Part shown: positions 11,977 through 22,211 of the stretch, one piece after another
Numbering within the stretch: position 1 is the stretch's first letter
Layout: each line of letters opens with the position of its first letter
NCBI GenBank assembly: GCA_006384855.1
Contig: VCJN01002387.1
Coordinates: forward strand, 50,132 to 114,131
Length of the DNA: 64,000 nucleotides
Direction: 5' to 3'
Origin: Tetraselmis striata
Taxonomy: Eukaryota; Chlorophyta; Chlorodendrophyceae; Chlorodendrales; Chlorodendraceae
Notes under the pieces: model-generated
The model's input: only the letters and a program-made list of their open reading frames with translations
Told to the model about the DNA's origin: nothing
The model's database searches: none
Position numbers and translations under genes: made by a program

Positions 11977-11995
11977 CGCTGCGTTCCACGCAGCG
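11977..11995 (+). other. Conserved covarying hairpin in A repeats
   Basis: The 7-bp stem is CGCTGCG/CGCAGCG with loop TTCCA. The same structure is at 14853-14871 (identical), on the minus strand at 15442-15460 (CGCTGTG/CACAGCG, loop TTACA) and at 58279-58295 (CGCTGCC/GGCAGCG, loop TTC). The pair positions that differ change on both sides, so pairing is retained while sequence is not. Each follows a conserved CCATCTTCCA word. Confidence 0.75.
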
Positions 11996-12108
11996 ATGTA
12001 AAAACTGTCTCGTAACCAGTTGCGAGCAAGGTCACCCCAGGTTGTTCAAGACCACACCCGGCTCGCCATCCAAGTGTGATATTCTCGTCCGTACGTCCGT
12101 GCGTTACC

Positions 12109-12949
12109 ATGTCAGATGGAGAAGAACCCGTCGCTGAGCCGACGCTGAAGTCGCTGCAAGCAGATGTGCGAGCATTGGCTACATCTGTAGCTCAATTGAC
12201 GGCTCGTGAGCGCGTTGTTGATAGAGAAGGGGCACATGGCTCCGGCTTCGGGCAGCGCATCGCGGGACAGCCGACAGGCAGCGGGGGAGCCGCAGAGCGC
12301 CCCGACTTGCTAGAGCTAGCCCAGAGCGGCCGTGTCGGAGCAAAATCCGCGAGTGCCGAGGATGACTATCTACCTCGCGGTGCCAGAACTACTGCAGAGA
12401 GCAGAGTCTGGTTACGGGGCCGTTCGACCGGTCAGCCGAGTGCCTGGACTCTTTCCCCTGAGCACCGACCTAACGAACGAGTACCTCAAGCAGGATGACC
12501 GGCGTCTGCCGGCCCATGAGGAGTATTTGTGGATGTCGTGTTTCGGGGCCCACATGGCCGCGCTTTTCGTGGCTCTCGACGAGCTGCTGCCCTACGTCCC
12601 TGCCACCAACCTCGCGAGAGCTCGGAACCACGCCGAGGCCATCGACAAGGCGTTTCGGTTTCGTCTGGCCTTCCTGCGGAGGCTAAATGAGATCAAGCGT
12701 GTGCACGGTGACCAAGGTGTTCTGGACGTGCTGCGAGCCCAGCATTTTCAGCCCGCTTCGGAGCATCTGGGTTCCGCGATTTTTGGGGACCTCATGCGGG
12801 ACTACGAGCGCCGTGTCTTCGAGGCGACCGTTGCCAGCAGCGCGAAAGCGACCGCTACTGCTCGAGTGGCGGCTGCAGCTGCAGGTCGCGGGCGTGGGCG
12901 AGGACGTGGCGGTGGACGCGGGCGTGGCCGCGAAGGTGAGCACGAGTGA
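12109..12949 (+). CDS. ORF1 of YR element: Gag-like Gly/Arg-rich protein (one frameshift)
   Basis: The start is the ATG at 12109 (MSDGEEPVAEPTLKSL), the first after A1. The first part is a helical, charged segment of about 70 aa in frame 1. The frame shifts between about 12313 and 12370 to frame 2, which then runs to 12949. The second part has a 120-residue helical domain (for example RNHAEAIDKAFRFRLAFLRR) and ends in a basic tail rich in GRGRGRG. A helical domain followed by an RG-rich nucleic-acid-binding tail is the usual shape of Gag-like ORF1 proteins in DIRS-type elements. There is no CCHC zinc knuckle. Function as a coat or RNA-binding protein is inferred from position and composition, not from a recognised family. 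Confidence 0.6.
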
Positions 12950-13025
12950 CGGTGTGGGGCGCCTTTCGTCGGAGCTGCTGGAGCTTTGCGAGGCCACCTT
13001 TCGGTGACCGCCGCAAGACGCACCC

Positions 13026-14605
13026 TTGCAGCTCAACGGCGAGATGAGCGCCCCGTGTCAGGACCTGACCCCCCCCACCTTACAGACTTCCTTTAGACCT
13101 TCCTCGGTGTGGCGCTTCTTACAGCTACAGCCGAGTGCGGCTCAACCATCCGCACACCTGCACATGGCGGCTCAACTAACCGCCTCCCGTACCATTCCAT
13201 CATTGCGTCCGACGGTTGTTACACTACGTGTTACAACTAATTCGCAACGACCAAGTTTCGCGCGGGTACGTTACGCGCGTGACACGCGCTACGAGCGCGA
13301 AGGGCGCGCGGGGCGGCCCTCTTACCTGAACCTAGCCCCGCAAACCCGTACCGATGCTACTGCAAACCCGTCCAGCAGCTACCGGCCAACCGCCGGGAAC
13401 CTAACTGCTGCTGCCGAGTACTTTGCGAACATTAGTCGTACCGGTGGAACTCTGTCAGTAAAACGACGCACTTACGTGATTGACGAGCCCGAAGCTGTCG
13501 CTCCCTGGGCTGCTTCATTGCGATCTCGGCTGCAGGACGCGTTCGGCTCAGACGAGTTGGGCCAGCGGACGCTCGACCTACTCTCCAGCTCCCTCAGCGC
13601 TCAGACACTCAAGAGCTACGCCGGCCGGCTGTCTCAGTTCGCGGAGTTCTGCCACGACTCCGAGAACATCAGCCCGCTGGAGGCGACTACTTCTACTGTC
13701 GTTCGGTATGTTGCCTGGATCGGCGAGCGGGGGCACATCGCGGCTAAGTCGCTGCAACCTTACCTGTCTGCAATCAACACGTTCTTCGAGCTGCACAACC
13801 TCGACCCAATCGCCAAGGACAGCCTACACCTAACTTCAGCAAGGCGTGGGCTGATGCTGCGTCAGCGCCGACTGGACGCTGCCCCTTTGCGTGTCCCTCT
13901 GCCTGCGGATGTAGCTTCGTCACAAAGGCCGAGCTGATTGTGTCTGCTCCCTACCCAGAGTACCACCACGACTTCCGAGCCCTCCTGGCCTCGGTTGTCA
14001 ACTTTATGTTCTTTGCCAAGGGCCTTACTGGCGTGTCCTGTCGAGTTCGAGACGTGCATGTCGACGACTACAACATTACCCTGCAAGTGTGCCGAGAGAA
14101 GGGTCGCGCTGGTCGACGGGGACCCGACGACCTACGCGTACTTCTCCTCCCATTGTCAGAGCACCCCCGAGTGGCCCGTCTCCTGCACCACTTCCTCGAC
14201 CACGTCCAGTCAGTCCCCCTGGTTAATGTTGGCTTGGCTGTGTCAAACTTCTGGGCTGTCAGTTCGGATGAGCAGTCAAAACCTTGGACTGCGGCTACAA
14301 TGTCAGACTGGCTGTCCACAGCCATCCGTCTGGTCAACGCTGCCCCCCCTGCTGGCACCTCCTGGACCTCGCACATTCTTCGCAAAGGCGCAGCCTCTGC
14401 AGCGAACGCCATCGGTGTGCCATTGTCCCACATTCGCTACCAAGGCGGTTGGGCCACTAACTCTGACGTCGTTATGGACTACATCGACCCCAACGTTCTT
14501 CCTTCACCTGGCGCATGGTTCTTCTTTGGACACATCGCCCCCCTACGCCACTTCCAAGTCCAACAGGACTCCGCAGCGGTGGCCTTCACAGTGCCTCCTT
14601 CATGA
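13026..14605 (+). CDS. ORF2 of YR element: tyrosine recombinase (one frameshift)
   Basis: This would be a site-specific recombinase that integrates circular element DNA. The N-terminal core-binding part is visible as TLKSYAGRLSQFAEFC and VVRYVAWIGERGHIAAKSL, typical of phage-integrase-like SAM domains. The frame changes from 0 to 2 near 13910-13915 (readable across as FVTKAELIVSAP, which is intact in the inverted copy). The catalytic domain then shows FMFFAKGLTG, SHILRKG (His and Arg, about 14369), HIRYQGGW (about 14428) and the nucleophile Tyr in DYID (14480-14482). At the place of the first catalytic Arg this copy has Lys (codon 14018-14020, AAG), while the inverted copy has Arg (AGG). The frameshift and this substitution suggest it is inactive or defective. 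Confidence 0.8.
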
Positions 14606-14659
14606 CTTGGCGCTACCTCTTCTCCGTCAATCCACCGCTCTCTCCGTTCGCTCAAGACT

Positions 14660-14989
14660 GGCAAAACCAGACTCAACTTTGAAATGTTTTAAACTAGTTT
14701 ATGGGGTTTCCTCCCTTGACCTAACCGCTTTTCAGCTACAAGTGCTGCTCAGTGGCACGGGAACTAGGCATGTGTTGTTGCGCCCTTTTTGGGTGCAGCA
14801 CGAGTAGATATAAAAGCAGCTAGAACAGCTGAGCCTGCCATCTTCCAGTTTTCGCTGCGTTCCACGCAGCGCCCCCCCTGACTCCGTTTTCCCTCCACGC
14901 TTTCGCTAAACCATCCTGCCAATTTCGGCTCTTGACCGTGTAAATCAGCCTGCGCGACATTTTTGGCAAAACCGGACTCAACTTTGAAA
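14660..14989 (+). repeat. B1-A2-B2 right end of YR element
   Basis: B1 (14660-14684) abuts A2 (14684-14871). A 93-bp segment unique to the right end follows, and B2 (14965-14989) closes the element. The same order is present inverted at 15651-15331 and, with different sequence, at 51223-51691. The repeated 25-mer is GGCAAAACC(A/G)GACTC then AACTTTGAAA. Confidence 0.8.
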
Positions 14990-15144
14990 CCGCGGTATTT
15001 TGGCGTATCACACGGATATATGACGTGCACGGGCTAGAATACACGCGCGTCCATTCAGAAATGAGCTGTACATATGTCTGTACCGTGAAATAAAACGAGC
15101 GAATACCGAACGTACGACGGTTCATACACGAAGCGCGTATGATG

Positions 15145-15195
15145 TAGGACGGAGGTCGGAGGACGGAGGACGGAGGAAGGACGGAGGAGGACGTC
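15145..15195. repeat. GGACGGA short tandem repeat
   Basis: Degenerate units of GGAGGAC and GGACGGA run for about 50 bp in the 340-bp spacer between the two tail-to-tail YR elements. Nothing else is recognised in the spacer. Confidence 0.7.
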
Positions 15196-15330
15196 TAAAA
15201 ATCCGTTATAAAACCGTATTGTGACCGGTATCGATTATCTCATATTCCAGGCAATTTCGGACGCGGTCCTCCTTTTCCTCCGCTCAACCCAAGAGGTAGG
15301 GGAACTGGATATGGAGCCGCGGCTACCTGG

Positions 15331-16500
15331 TTTCAAAGTTGAGTTTGATCTGCCAAAAAGGTCGCGCAGGCTGTTCTACACAGTCAAGAGCCGAACTTGG
15401 AAGGTTTACTGAAAACGTGGAGGAAAACGGGGTCACGGGAGCGCTGTGTGTAACACAGCGAAAATGGAAGATGGCAGGCTCAGCTGTTACGATTGTTTTA
15501 TGTCTACTCGTGCTGCACCCAACAGGGCGCAATGACGGGTGAGCTAGTAACCCGTAACACTTAGCAGCAACGGTAGCCGGAAAAGCGGTTAGGAAGGGAG
15601 AAAACCCCAGAAACTAATTTAGATTGTTTCAAAGTTGAGTCTGGTTTTGCCAGTGATGAGGGAACGGAGTGCTAGATTGACGAAGAAAGGGTCGCGCCAA
15701 GTCACGAAGGTGGCACCCGACTCGTCTTGGTGAACTTGGAAATGGCGAAGGGGCGCGATGTGCTGACCGCAGAAGAACCACGCGCCCGCCGGTAGGTGAA
15801 GGGAGGACGATACGGTCGATGTAGTCCAGAACGACGTCGGACTTCGTGGCCCAGCCGCCTTGGTGGCGGATGTGGGACCACGGAACGCCGATGGCGTTAG
15901 CAGTAGACGCTGCACCCTTGCGATGGTTGTGCGATGTCCAAGAAGTACCGGCGGGATGAGGGGCACCTATACGAGACGAACGGCCGTAGATGAGAGTAGC
16001 CAATCCGACATCGCAGCGGACGCCCAAGATTTGTGACTGCTCGCTTGGTGTGACCGCCCAGAAGTTTGTCGCGGCCAAGGCAGCACGGACCATGGGGGCA
16101 GGCTGTCCGTTATTGCCAATGAAGTGGTGTAGGAGACGCACGACGTGGGGGTGATGTGAAACCGGAAGGAGTAGTACGCGTAGGTCGTCGGGGCCGCGTC
16201 GTCCGGCGCGCCCCTTTTCGTGGTACACTTGAAGGGTGATGTCGTAGGAGTCGACATGCACGTCCCGCACACGGCACGACACGCCAGCGAGTCCCCTGGC
16301 AGAGAACTTGAAGTTGACTACCGAAGCCATGAGAGCTCGGGAGTCGTACAATCATGAGAGCTCGGGAGTCGGGAGCAGACACAATCAATTCGGCCTGCTC
16401 AACGAAGTTGTAAGCGGCATCGGTAGGCAATGCAACTCGCAAAAGGGGCAGCCTCCTTGCGGGGTTGCCTCAACAACAAGCCACACGCGCAACAGTGAAG
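15331..16500 (-). mobile_element. Truncated inverted copy of the YR element
   Basis: On the minus strand this holds the end of the recombinase ORF, B1 (15651-15627), A2 (15626-15442) and the right segment ending in B2 at 15331. It is tail-to-tail with the young copy 340 bp away. The 5' half (A1 and ORF1) is missing beyond about 16500. Divergence from the young copy is clear but alignable throughout, including the covarying hairpin. Confidence 0.78.
15652..16442 (-). pseudogene. Tyrosine recombinase fragment
   Basis: The reading starts FVEQAELIVSAP (minus strand near 16400), then shifts at a small duplication of ATGAGAGCTCGGGAGTCG (16329-16370) and continues FKFSARGLAG, SHNHRKG, HIRHQGGW and LDYID. 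First catalytic Arg, His-x-x-Arg and Tyr are all present here. One more shift follows DYIDRIVLPSPTG, in the tail. The N-terminal half is absent, so this is a 5'-truncated pseudogene. Confidence 0.75.
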
Positions 16501-18140
16501 TGCATGCTGTTTTTAGTGATCACTAGGGTCCCGGGCCACCTCGCGATTAGCATGTATTACCCTATATTTATCCCGTAGTCTTACCGGTATAATGACGCTC
16601 GTTGTAGTAGCTAGTCATTCCGTGTCATATACTCGTAGTAAACCAGGCGCGTATCACACGTCATCACGACGCAATATCCGCGGTGGAGGATTTTTGCATC
16701 TCGCTCTAGAAGCATGCATGACAATCTCGCTCTATTCGAAGTCCCAGGAAAGCATTCTTCGACCAATCCTCGCGGTATAGCTGGTTTGCGGCGGCAGAGT
16801 CGGGGCGCCGCAGCATCCGCCTCAAAACCTCGCGACGCCGAAGTCGTAGTATATGGCGTCGGGCTCCAGGATGATCACTCGGTTGATCACTTGCGAATAA
16901 GTACGAATCAAGGGGTATTACAATTCGGGCAGATTGCGACGCAAGGCAGGTCTGCGCATATGGAACAATATCAAGATGTTCAGCGGAACGTCGATACTAC
17001 CATGCATATGATAATGTGAGGCGCGCGGAGTAATGCCTTTGTGAGCAACAATCACAAGGGGGGGGGGGGGGGGGGGTGACGCACCACTCTCGTGCAACTT
17101 CCAACGGCCATCTTGTGTTGTGAAGCTATACATACTCCTCGTCGAACAACGCCATCTCGCACCGCGGCGCGGGTAGACATGTTGCCCGCAGCTGCGACAC
17201 CACTGTCTCTAGAATCGAGAAATGTCGGGACTGATGACCAACGCCTTCAACGAGGCCGCCTCCGCCTTCGGAAACCTCGCGTTGCCCAACGCAACGTGCA
17301 AAATATGTAGTATCTCCTCATATGCCGCGGTAGACAGCTCGTAGGCCGCCTTGGCGCCTAGTAAGTCGACGAAGACAACCCCGGTGCTCGAATAAAGCTT
17401 CTGGGGCCTACCCAACAACTCGTGGGAGAAGCAGTCCGGCAGATCTTCGTAGCGCGTGCCATCATCGGTACCATGCTCATCACTGTGAGATTCAGATGTG
17501 ACATACGGGTGACGAAGCACTACTACTAGCGACTATTATTTATCCGTGAAGGCTGCTGCTGGTGGCGGCACGTCCATCCAGTTACGTGCGAGTACATCCG
17601 GCGTTATTGCCTGCGGGAGATAAATCCTTTTTGTCATCATTCTGGAAGTCGTACTAGCCCGGTGAAGTGTTACATGGCACTGACGTATAAGGTACAAGGT
17701 TGTCCGTGTAGTACCGGGTAGTACGCGATATATTTATTAAGCCGGTACCGGGTATCTAGTACGAACCCGGGCGCGATGACGAGTCGTCCTGTGGATAACT
17801 ACGACTTTTAGTACATGGGAGCGCAAATCGCAGCCGTACGTATTTGGTAACACTGGGGAATTTTGTGTACATTATAGCTAGTACTGCTGAACGGGCCTGC
17901 CAGCCGTCCGATCAAAGGTCATCAGATGGGCGGTTTGGCTGCCATGTTTTGCCAAAGAGTGCTCACGTTACATAAATATTCGCGAGGGGGAGGGCGGGGG
18001 CAGGCAGCGGTCTGCCGAAGAATGTTTGAATTACAGTATTCGCGACAGCTGCCGTCGGGGCATGTGGCGGGGGGCCGGGGGGGGGGGGGGGGGGAGGCGG
18101 GCGGGCGTGGTGGAGTGAGGGGAGGGGGGTAAGGGGGCGG
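16501..18140. other. Mostly non-coding, one unidentified ORF
   Basis: Apart from the ORF at 17209-17520 nothing gene-like is seen. A G-run lies at about 17057-17076. The part from 17600 to 17900 is AT-richer with palindromic GGTACC words. Confidence 0.4.
17209..17520 (-). CDS. Unidentified ORF, about 103 aa
   Basis: I do not recognise this protein. Its middle part (LYSSTGVVFVDLLGAKAAYE and ALGNARFPKAEAASLKAL) has balanced composition and helical character, unlike the low-complexity ORFs around it. No intron signals or partner gene are evident. It may be an exon of a decayed gene or a chance ORF. Confidence 0.2.
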   Translation of the reverse strand: MLRHPYVTSESHSDEHGTDDGTRYEDLPDCFSHELLGRPQKLYSSTGVVFVDLLGAKAAYELSTAAYEEILHILHVALGNARFPKAEAASLKALVISPDISRF

Positions 18141-18143
18141 GGG

Positions 18144-18419
18144 CTACTGCTTGTTATTGTTCTTGCGTGCCCGGGGGACCCTCCGCTTCGACGATCTCGC
18201 TGCCTCCGCCTCCGCCTCCGCCTCCGCCTGCGCCTCCGACTCCGCCTCCGACTCCGCGACCGTCAGTTTCTTACCTCGGCGCTTCTTCACTGGCCTCTTC
18301 CGCTTCTTGTCATCCGTCAGTGTCTTCACCACCCCGGGAGGCTGTGCCGTCGACGACGCCGCCATGAGCTTCCTTACCGTGGCGTCGGGACGCCCCCTGT
18401 GCCCAGACGCCCACAACAA
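18144..18419 (-). CDS. Possible C-terminal exon, Lys/Arg- and Glu/Ala-rich
   Basis: The minus-strand reading has a basic cluster KKRKRPVKKRRGKK that would act as a nuclear localisation signal, then an SEAESEAQAEAEAEAEA tract and a basic end (RKNNNKQ). The tract comes from a GGC(G/T)GAGGC-type hexamer repeat, so the ORF could be a product of the repeat. A second open piece with RERRKAHLNAKAS lies at about 18430-18535 after a GCGCAG acceptor-like site. Family unknown. Confidence 0.25.
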   Translation of the reverse strand: MLWASGHRGRPDATVRKLMAASSTAQPPGVVKTLTDDKKRKRPVKKRRGKKLTVAESEAESEAQAEAEAEAEAARSSKRRVPRARKNNNKQ

Positions 18420-19504
18420 GGCACAATCGTTTCGCCTTTAAGCGGCTGAGGATGCGGCCTCCACGGCCACCACGAGTTGCGCCGCTGGCACTGTGGAAGC
18501 CTTGGCGTTGAGGTGGGCCTTACGGCGCTCCCGGACGAACCTGCGCGCGGCACAAGTTAGCCACGAGTGGGTGCGTGCTAATGTGGAGGGTGGAGTGTTT
18601 TATTGCGCGCCCTGCGCGCCCACCTTGTCACGCGTTTCCTCATGTCTTTCTCGTCCTCCTCGATGCCGGCGGCGCGGACACGCGAGACAACAAGGCTCGC
18701 CGCCCACTTTTGCCCGGGGGGCGAGGTCTGCCATGGCGCTGTGAGCGGTGAAGGGGGGGGGGGGGGGGGGGCGGCCGAGGTGGAGAAACTAACACCCAGT
18801 CGACGACCGCCTTCCGCAGCAGTCAACGACACATCGGAGGCGAGGAGCAGCGCGCCACTACTATTTACATGCACGTATTGTCAAGAGCTAGTCGGTGCGG
18901 CATTGTGTCGGTGTAATTTCGCAATGTTTATTGTTGAAGTAGCACGGCGTAATGAATACGCGGTTTCACCGAGTGAATCCGGGATAATATGTGCGGTAGG
19001 GCGCGCGTATATGTGCGCGACGAATGTGCGCGCGCAGCGTTGTGCGGCGGTGTGCACCGATGTTAATATAGTGTGAATATTATATCGGCCGTAGACGATC
19101 GGGTCTGGCAGCACCGCCTGTGCTTGTAAATAAGCGAGAATGGATCACGTCATGCTCCGGTTGTACTCTTACACTTCCTCCACTTTGGCGGGTGGGGGGG
19201 GGGCGGGCGGGGGGGGTCCTGTCCTTATTACTTGCATCGGTGGACGTGCTGGATATGGAGGTCACCGGGCACATCGCGTGGTTTCGGAGCAGTTCATTCG
19301 CGCCTCCTCGTCTTGTTTGCAATCGTCGCCCTAATCCAATGCAGGGTGAGGGGGGGGACACTGTGCCCCCCCCCCCCCCCCCCCGGTTTATGTAAACAAA
19401 TATCTAGCCGTGCATGCGCCGCAATCGGTACCCAATGAGCGGGGTATGTGACAGTGGTTTCGGAGCAGTGCAAGCATTCCGTGCGTGTGCACAAGCACGT
19501 ACGA

Positions 19505-20565
19505 CTGGGAATGAGGCGGGGGTTGCGGATGGAGTGCATTGGCGGTGCATAGAATAGCGTGTTCCTGGGGTTTTGGCTGCATCAGACGCCGTATTCCCAT
19601 CCATCCGGCACGGAATGTCCGGTTTTCACACATTTGTGTGTTAATATAGTGTGAATATTACGCGTCTTTTACGCCGGGTGGATGGGCATCCGGCGTCCGA
19701 TGCACCCCAATTATTTGCAGCACGCTACTCTACGCACCCCCAACGCACTCCGCAAGCCCCGCCTCCATCCGCGTCGGAAGCGATAGTAAGTGTTGTTGTG
19801 TGCGCACATCGTGACAACATTACACGGTGGCAATTGCAATTAGCGGTGGATAATGTGAAGGCGTTTTCGAAATCGACAGAGAATGGGGCGGGGGTTGCGG
19901 AGTGCATTGGCGGTGCATAGAATAGCGTGTTGCTGGGGTTTTGGCTGCATCGGACGCCGTATTCCCACCCATCCGGCACGGAATGTCCGGTTTTCACACA
20001 TTTGTGTGTTAATATAGTGTGAATATTACGCGTCTTTTACGCCGGGTGGATGGGCATCCGGCGTCCGATGCACCCCAATTATTTGCAGCACGCTACTCTG
20101 TGCACCGCCAGTGCACTCCGCAAGCCCAGCCTCCATCCGCGTCGGAAGCGATAGTAAGTGTTGTTGTGTGCGCACATCGTGACAACATTACACGGTGGCA
20201 ATTGCAATTAGCGGTGGATAATGTGAAGGCGTTTTCGAAATCGACAGAGAATGAGGCGGTGCTGGCGGAGTGCATTGGCGGTGCATAGAATAGCGTGTTG
20301 CTGGGGTTTTGGCTGCATCGGACGCCGTATTCCCACCCATCCGGCACGGAATGTCCGGTTTTCACACATTTGCGCGTGAATATATACAGTGTGAATATTA
20401 CGTACGCGTCTTTTACGCTGGGTGGATGGGCATCCGGCGTCCGATGCACCCCGAATCTCACCAACACGCTACTCTACGCACCCCCAACGCACTCCGCCAG
20501 CCCCGCCTCTTTCCGCGCAGGTCCTACGTTCCATTGTATGTATATACATACGTACATGTACTGCT
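19505..20565. repeat. 368-bp satellite, about three units, with internal palindrome
   Basis: Units begin near 19552, 19920 and 20288 (AATAGCGTGTTGCTGG; TTCCTGG in the first). The period is 368 bp and neighbouring units are nearly identical. Each unit contains an inverted repeat: GCATCGGACGCCGTATTCCC on the left pairs with GGCATCCGGCGTCCGATGC on the right around a centre holding ACACATTTGTGTGT and AATATAGTGTGAATATT. A partial core is also at 19061-19085. No conserved ORF. Confidence 0.8.
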
Positions 20566-21489
20566 CCGAAACCAGCCCAAACTTAATGAGTGCACAAGTG
20601 TAAATGGGGGGGGGGGGGGGGGGGATGTGGCGGCGGGGCATCCACTCACACATACCCCGGCGATGCATGACAGATATTACATGCCGTGGCGGGTCGGCGG
20701 GCCGACCCGGCGGGGGGTGGGGGGGGGGGGGGGGCGGGGGGGGGGTCTATTCAACTACACGTGCGACAGTGTCGTTTCGTGGAGCAGTATATGTGCCCCG
20801 CCTCATTTATACCGCCCCCTACCTGCGCTGCATGGTCCACCCCTACGAATTACTTAGCACAAACCGCCATTACTTAATAGGAACCTAGCACAGCCAGGCT
20901 TATATGCCCGCTTTGCCGATCAACTTCTACGCACTTTCCGTCCCTCAACCGCCGGACATGGGGGTTAAGCCGCCAGCCTCGGCAGTTGCTTAGCCAGACT
21001 TGGCATCCCGTACCGTGTCCATGGCTTCGCAGCTCTGCCGCCGGCACACGCCGAGTCCGGCGCTTGCTGCCGCGGGGTTGCGCACGCATGCACGCACGGT
21101 AATACGCCGCCGACCCCGCCACGCTTACTTCCACCACCTTCGCCAGCCGCAGCTTCGCACGCCGTTCCGCCAACATACGAAACGCACGAATCCCCTCCCC
21201 CCCCCCCCCCCCCCCCCCGTCCCCGCGTCATGTATAATATATTCGAGGCGACTATGCGGGGCGCAGCACACGCCGCGGCGTGGGTCGGCGGAGCGGCATG
21301 CGGCGGGAGCCCTAATGGCCGGGCAGTATCCACACCCACACAGGCACCGCCGCTCACCTCCGACGCGGATGAACCGCCTCCCAAAGGAAACATGCCGGTT
21401 GGTGGCAAGCCCAGCAGGCGTGGGGTGCCGGCGCCGGTACTGGTGCGACGGAGCTGTCGCGTCAGGAACCGCACCGCATGTGGAGCAAC

Positions 21490-22121
21490 ACATGGCGGTG
21501 CCGGCCCCACCTATGTCTAGGGCCACCTCCTCACAACACCCCGCCACGACGGCGTCGGCCACCGCCGACGGCGCCGTTGCGGGGGGGGACGCCCTGCCAG
21601 GCGACGATGATGCGCCTGGTGCGCCGCGTCAGGAGGCGGAGGAGGCCGTGGTCGAGGCGACTGATCGGGCTGAGGGGGTTGTTGAGGCGAGCGAGGCTGC
21701 GCTCGCGCCACCCGCCCCGCAGCCACCTGCGGGACATGCCGACTTGCTCGTCGCCATGTTGACCGGAGCACTACGAGCAGTGGCGGGAGGCGGCCACATG
21801 CACTATCATGTGCGTGTCCTGGCCGGACGCCCGTCATGCGTGGACTGCGGCCAACGGACGGACTGGGAGTGTTGCTGCGACGGCACCCCGGCTTTGTGCG
21901 GCCCCAAGTACCCATGCATGGCGACTCATCAGCGAGCAGTCGCCTGCTCGACCACGGCCACGGTGAGGGCGGAGTTCCGCCATGTCAGGGACGCGTTCCA
22001 CGACGCGACTCGCGCCGCCGTGTGTGAGGCTTCCGAGAAGGCACGCGCGGCTGGTAGGGTGCGCAGGGTGAGGCGGCGGACGGCCCAGGAGATGAAGGAG
22101 AGCGAGACATGCCGTCAGTGA
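21490..22121 (+). pseudogene. piggyBac-like transposase C-terminal fragment with zinc ribbon
   Basis: The frame runs through an Ala/Pro/Glu-rich linker to a cysteine cluster reading CVDCGQRTDWECCCDG, then LCGPKYPC and TH, and a basic helical tail (RRVRRRTAQEMK) ending at 22121. C-x2-C-G-x-R-T followed by two more cysteine pairs and His is the pattern of the C-terminal zinc ribbon in piggyBac-type (DDE_Tnp_1_7) transposases. The catalytic DDE domain is not visible upstream, where the frame crosses a poly-C run (21192-21220). It is a transposase remnant or the last exon of a domesticated gene. Confidence 0.4.
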
Positions 22122-22211
22122 GGTCGGGCGCAATGTCATTGGGTGGGGCACACGGACGTGTAACACTTGCACTTTGCGCGTACTGCTGGGTTACATCCAG
22201 GCGGTGTCACA

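Larger units (their letters stand above)
11808..11995 (+). repeat. A1 terminal repeat of YR element
   Basis: This 188-bp direct repeat starts ATGTTTTAAACTAG and ends with the hairpin CGCTGCG-TTCCA-CGCAGCG. It matches 14684-14871 apart from three substitutions. It holds a TATA box and a CAGCT-AGAAC-AGCTG palindrome, so it probably drives transcription of the element. Confidence 0.85.
11808..14989 (+). mobile_element. Tyrosine-recombinase element with split direct repeats (young copy)
   Basis: The layout is A1 (11808-11995), ORF1 (Gag-like), ORF2 (tyrosine recombinase), B1 (14660-14684), A2 (14684-14871), B2 (ending 14989). A1 and A2 are both 188 bp and I count three differences. B1 and B2 share a 25-mer with one difference, beginning GGCAAAACC and ending CTTTGAAA. 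A1-ORFs-B1-A2-B2 is the split direct repeat arrangement known for Ngaro and PAT/TOC/Kangaroo elements of the DIRS order. Unlike those I find no reverse transcriptase or RNase H: only 76 bp separate the end of ORF1 from ORF2. It is therefore either a non-autonomous internal-deletion derivative or a distinct RT-less element. The near-identical A repeats indicate recent movement, yet each ORF has one frameshift. Confidence 0.8.

Noticed and set aside
11933-11995. TATA plus hairpin as a terminator or riboswitch
   Set aside because: There is no T-run after the stem and no conserved aptamer-like context; position after a TATA box in a terminal repeat fits a transposon leader better.
19505-20565. 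CRISPR array
   Set aside because: The unit is 368 bp without short repeats and unique spacers; the DNA is eukaryotic.
20604-20888. Gly-rich and Pro-rich ORFs around homopolymer runs
   Set aside because: The poly-Gly and poly-Pro tracts are translations of G- and C-runs; many listed frames near 20.6, 21.2, 24.7, 27.5, 30.1 and 33.1 kb are of this kind.
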